From NCBI GenBank assembly GCA_041879415.1, contig CP090851.1, positions 1,922,001-1,986,000 on the forward strand: a stretch of 64,000 nt of DNA, read 5' to 3'. Below are positions 61,258 to 64,000 of this stretch, in pieces. Both the position numbers and the translations under genes were made by a program. Every line of letters begins with the position of its first letter. Within the stretch, counting starts at the first letter, position 1. This stretch comes from Vibrio chagasii (GTDB taxonomy: Bacteria; Pseudomonadota; Gammaproteobacteria; Enterobacterales; Vibrionaceae). The notes under the pieces were generated by a model, which saw only the letters and a list, made by a program, of their open reading frames with translations, did no database searches and was not told the origin of the DNA.

Positions 61258-62040
61258 TTAACCTGCACGTAGCGCTAAGATCTCTGCAAGATCGTCCGTT
61301 TCGGTATAACGGCTCAAACCTTGCTCTTTCGAAGAGATCGCCACAATAGACATTCGGTCAGCAAGCTCATTGCCCTCAATACCGACGTGACCGTTTACGT
61401 GGTAGATAGTAATTTGAGATGCAAGCTCTTGATAAAGTGCATAAGCGGCTTTAATGATATCGAGGTTTTTTATCTCGCCACCAGACTTAGTCCAACCCTT
61501 TTTCTCCCAACCTGATGCCCACTTAGTAATGCAGTCTATCGAATATTTTGAGTCGCTATAAATTGCAACAGACAGCCCTGCTTTCAGCTTCTCTTTTGCG
61601 AGAATAAAGGCCTGTTCTAAACCTTGTAGCTCAGCAGTATTGTTAGTCCCCATCGGTTGGTACAAGCCATACCATAGTTCAGTGAGATCATTCTTCAAAT
61701 AAACCGCTAAACCCGTTCCCGCTTCGCCTGGGTTAGGTTCACAAGCACCATCAGTAAAGATTTTAATATCAAATGGCATGTCAGTAATTTGCTGCTGAGA
61801 AAGAGGTGGAGTCTTTGACTTGTTTGCACCACTAGACTTCGGAAATACAGACCTAGAACCTGACGCAGCTTTAGTAGTAAAGGACGAGCTACCACCAAAG
61901 GCAGATTCAGCTTCTCCTAGTGTTGGAAACGATTTATATCTCGCGCCCGCGAAACCATCGACTTGCGCTTTACACTCATTCCAAGTGGTAAAGATACCCG
62001 GTTTACGGCCTTTCCAAACCACATAATATTTCTTAGCCAA
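61258..62040 (-). CDS. RNase HI with N-terminal viroplasmin-like hybrid-binding domain
   Basis: A 260-residue ribonuclease H that removes RNA from RNA:DNA hybrids. Residues about 3-48 form the RNHI-N/viroplasmin domain (KYYVVWKGRKPGIFTTW). After a Ser/Lys/Pro-rich linker the RNase H core has the four acidic residues: Asp97 (IFTDGACEPNPGEAG), Glu137 (NTAELQG), Asp163 (YSDSKYS) and Asp228 (GNELADRM). This eukaryote-like form differs from the short bacterial RnhA, so it is probably a second RNase H in the cell. Confidence 0.93.
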   Translation of the reverse strand: MAKKYYVVWKGRKPGIFTTWNECKAQVDGFAGARYKSFPTLGEAESAFGGSSSFTTKAASGSRSVFPKSSGANKSKTPPLSQQQITDMPFDIKIFTDGACEPNPGEAGTGLAVYLKNDLTELWYGLYQPMGTNNTAELQGLEQAFILAKEKLKAGLSVAIYSDSKYSIDCITKWASGWEKKGWTKSGGEIKNLDIIKAAYALYQELASQITIYHVNGHVGIEGNELADRMSIVAISSKEQGLSRYTETDDLAEILALRAG

Positions 62041-62121
62041 ATTAACTCCTTACCAAAAACTGACGACACAAACCGTGAATCAATACATTAGAAGTCACCG
62101 AGCCACGGGTTGCAAGGTCAA

Positions 62122-62427
62122 TCACTCAAAAACGGGTGTAAAGAAGCTGCGCTCATAACTCACAATACAGTCAACTTCATCCGCATATTCAAAGGCTCGA
62201 ATACACTCTGGGTCTTTTAACGATAAGGTTCGATACTCTTCATAAGCCGCTAAACTATCGAAAGAAAACAATGCCATCGCAATATTGTTGGCACCTTCAG
62301 ATGGTAAAAAATAACCATTGTGCTGACCGCCAAATTTAGCCACTAAAGGAATCCACATTTTTGCGTAGGTCTCAAACTCCTTAATCTTTTTAGGATCAAT
62401 TACATATCGAACATAACAAGTAATCAT
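62122..62427 (-). CDS. NIPSNAP-family protein
   Basis: A 101-residue ferredoxin-like alpha+beta protein (ITCYVRYVIDPKKIKEFETY, FGGQHNGYFLPSEGANNIAMALFSF, SLAAYEEYR, VSYERSFFTPVF), typical of the NIPSNAP family of dimeric barrels. ATG 62427 follows GAGGACGATAT. Function unknown. Confidence 0.87.
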   Translation of the reverse strand: MITCYVRYVIDPKKIKEFETYAKMWIPLVAKFGGQHNGYFLPSEGANNIAMALFSFDSLAAYEEYRTLSLKDPECIRAFEYADEVDCIVSYERSFFTPVFE

Positions 62428-62473
62428 ATATCGTCCTCAAATACCGAATAACACACCAAATTTAGATTAGCCA

Positions 62474-62803
62474 TCAAGAGAATAAGAAATCAATCGCCAC
62501 AAGATTGTAGAACAAAAACACCGCCATACTGACACCGATCGTTAGCAGCACATTGCCTGTTTTCCATATCAGCAAACCTGTCACAAGCGCCCCGATTAAA
62601 TACGGGTTTTCAAAACTTGGCCAAAATGTTTGTTCTGGTGCAAACACAATCGGTCCCCAGATCGCAGTAAGTACCGCAGGGCTTGAATAGCGTAATAAAC
62701 GTCGCGCGGTTTGGTTGAGTCGAAGCGGAATCGCTGGCTCAAGAAATAAGTATCGGCTAAAAAATACAATCGCTGTCATCAGTAATATCGTTAACCAGAT
62801 CAT
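62474..62803 (-). CDS. azlD: AzlD-type branched-chain amino-acid exporter subunit
   Basis: A 109-residue protein with four membrane helices (FFSRYLFLEPAIPLRLNQTARRLLRYSSPAV is the conserved AzlD N-half). It starts 3 bp after the azlC stop, so the pair is translationally coupled. AzlC and AzlD export branched-chain amino acids or analogues. Confidence 0.92.
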   Translation of the reverse strand: MIWLTILLMTAIVFFSRYLFLEPAIPLRLNQTARRLLRYSSPAVLTAIWGPIVFAPEQTFWPSFENPYLIGALVTGLLIWKTGNVLLTIGVSMAVFLFYNLVAIDFLFS

Positions 62804-62805
62804 CT

Positions 62806-63534
62806 CTATTTCCCTTCCATGATTGGCTTTTTGCCGTTATTGCGCTCTTGAAATGACTCACTGAAAAAGCCCGCTAACATGCCAGCAATTGCTGCAATCA
62901 TGAGCCCGCCTTCAACGTTATTCACCGACATAGCAACCGAAGTCACCAATGAAACCAACACGCACACCACAACAGGCAATGTTCTGATTAACGGGAATAC
63001 CAACGCAATGAAAGTCGCGGCGACCGCAAAGTCGAGGCCAATTTCATTAAGGGATGGAATTTGACTTCCAGCGACAATGCCAACGAAGCTTGCGATATTC
63101 CAAACCAGATAAAAACCGCCGCCAACACCCGCGGCATACCAACGATTAAACTCTTGCTGAGACTGACCACTACAAATCGCAAACAGTTCGTCCGTTAACC
63201 AAAAGCCAAGCAATAAGCGCCAACGAGTAGGAAGGTGACTGATTTTGTCGCGCATCGACACACTGTATAAAAAGTGTCTTGAGGTGATGAACAGTGTGGT
63301 CAGCAACATGGTGCCAAGGCCAATGCCCGCTTTGAACATGCCTGCCGCGACCAGTTGTGCGGAGCCAGCAAACAAAATCGCTGACATTGCTTGTGCTTGC
63401 AGTTGATTCAATCCAGCATCAATCGCGTATGAACCAGCTAAGATTCCCCACGGTATCACGGCGATACTCAGAGGCATGCCCGCTAAAACGCCCTTCCACA
63501 GCTGTGTTCGCCTATCCATCTTTTGATTATCCAT
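62806..63534 (-). CDS. azlC: AzlC-type branched-chain amino-acid exporter subunit
   Basis: A 242-residue inner-membrane protein with six to eight helices of the AzlC family (GMPLSIAVIPWGILAGSYA, QAMSAILFAGSAQLVAAGMF, ITSRHFLYSVSMRDKISHLP, GFWLTDELFA). ATG 63534 is preceded by GAGAGAAAAG. Coupled to azlD. The adjacent AraC-type gene on the same strand is a candidate regulator. Confidence 0.93.
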   Translation of the reverse strand: MDNQKMDRRTQLWKGVLAGMPLSIAVIPWGILAGSYAIDAGLNQLQAQAMSAILFAGSAQLVAAGMFKAGIGLGTMLLTTLFITSRHFLYSVSMRDKISHLPTRWRLLLGFWLTDELFAICSGQSQQEFNRWYAAGVGGGFYLVWNIASFVGIVAGSQIPSLNEIGLDFAVAATFIALVFPLIRTLPVVVCVLVSLVTSVAMSVNNVEGGLMIAAIAGMLAGFFSESFQERNNGKKPIMEGK

Positions 63535-63638
63535 ATTATTCTTTTCTCTCTTCACATTGGCTATTCAATGTAAAAACACCTGAGTGGATTCGATTGTACA
63601 AACTTGCTCGATTAAGCGACCGTACTTTTCGCCAACGC

Positions 63639-64000
63639 TCAAAGCATCTTAATGTATTGCCCCGGCGTGTAGCCATTGGCCTTTTTAAAGTGTCGGTGAA
63701 AATGGCTTTGGTCGTGAAAACCACACTCTTGGGCAGTATCTGAAATAGTATGCCCTTGCTTCATCAGCTTGCGAGAGAGTCTCAAACGAGACTGGATCTG
63801 ATAAGCATGGGGAGGAAGACCAAACTCTTTCTGAAATGAACGAACTAAATGAAAGGGACTCAAGGCCGCCAATTTAGATAACTCTTCCAAAGAGACATCA
63901 GCCTGCGGAAAGTCGTCTAAAAACTCTTTAACCAGAACAAGTTGGCGCTGGGTTTTACTATCCAACTGAGGCTTAAGACTCGACTTACCATGTCGGCTAA
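63639..64000 (-). CDS. AraC-family regulator, 5' end outside the window
   Basis: Only the C-terminal part is present. About 100 residues form the AraC double HTH (LAALSPFHLVRSFQKEFGLPPHAYQIQSRLRLSRKLM, ISDTAQECGFHDQSHFHRHFKKANGYTPGQYIKML). The frame stays open to position 64000 with no start, so the N-terminal effector domain lies beyond the edge. It is upstream of azlC on the same strand and may control it. Confidence 0.92.
   Translation of the reverse strand, partial: SRHGKSSLKPQLDSKTQRQLVLVKEFLDDFPQADVSLEELSKLAALSPFHLVRSFQKEFGLPPHAYQIQSRLRLSRKLMKQGHTISDTAQECGFHDQSHFHRHFKKANGYTPGQYIKML

Noticed and set aside
1..64000. CRISPR arrays, tRNA or rRNA genes, insertion sequences, prophage or integron parts
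   Set aside because: I found no regularly spaced repeats, cloverleaf sequences, transposase or integrase frames, or attC-like sites. The only larger repeats are the glyoxalase-fold duplication and the pyrophosphatase 3' copy.

Overview
The window reads as a stretch of a Vibrio genome, probably from a Splendidus-type marine species. The species-level placement, and a location on the second chromosome, are inferences from overall gene style and niche-type content; no rRNA, tRNA or replication gene is present to anchor it. Coding density is high. I recognise 60 protein genes with usable evidence, one additional 31-residue membrane peptide, one small unrecognised gene, one gene fragment and one gene cut by the right edge. 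I see no CRISPR array, insertion sequence, integrase, tRNA or rRNA.

Layout. 1-10.3 kb: a GntR-type regulator with two winged helices, a Fur-type box and an orphan IutA-like ferric-aerobactin receptor, a secreted protein of unknown role, a secreted trypsin-like protease with a C-terminal PPC domain, a membrane protein, an amidohydrolase and a lipoprotein alpha/beta hydrolase. 10.7-19.4 kb: a catabolic block made of an aspartase-family lyase, an aldehyde dehydrogenase, a divergent LysR regulator, an aldo/keto reductase, a DddP-type DMSP lyase and a BCCT transporter. 19.5-22.1 kb: an exported family II pyrophosphatase, with a duplicated, degraded piece of its 3' end beside it and a small unknown gene between the two, then an RlpA-like lipoprotein. 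22.6-28.0 kb: an orphan NapH/NosR-type iron-sulfur membrane protein, two nearly identical glyoxalase-fold genes in a tandem duplication, and ahpC-ahpF behind a textbook OxyR site. 28.2-32.5 kb: LysE exporter and divergent Lrp regulator, then a sodium symporter-serine dehydratase operon. 32.8-39.8 kb: an MFS transporter, a double SnoaL-domain protein, a porin and a LacI regulator, then a convergent arylsulfatase operon. 40-48.9 kb: mixed metabolic genes including a globin, a GH4 glycosidase with ChbG deacetylase, SoxR, LysR regulators, a crotonase, a flavin reductase and an arylamine N-acetyltransferase. 49-57 kb: a CDGSH-glutamate-synthase fusion, a DUF1439 lipoprotein, a DCC-family protein, an ABC1 kinase, a glutathione peroxidase with a DUF3429 protein, a GNAT, a small kinase and a second LysE. 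57-64 kb: flippase and two glycosyltransferases, a second-type RNase HI, a NIPSNAP-family protein, AzlCD and a truncated AraC regulator.

How it fits together. The clearest functional story is uptake and cleavage of dimethylsulfoniopropionate: a BCCT transporter lies 9 bp behind dddP and probably shares its mRNA. The nearby dehydrogenase, reductase and lyase could act on small carbon intermediates, but that link is inference. The MFS, SnoaL, porin and LacI genes look like an uptake-and-conversion locus for an unidentified solute. AhpCF, SoxR, glutathione peroxidase, the glyoxalase-fold pair and the CDGSH protein give the region a recurring redox and electrophile-stress theme.
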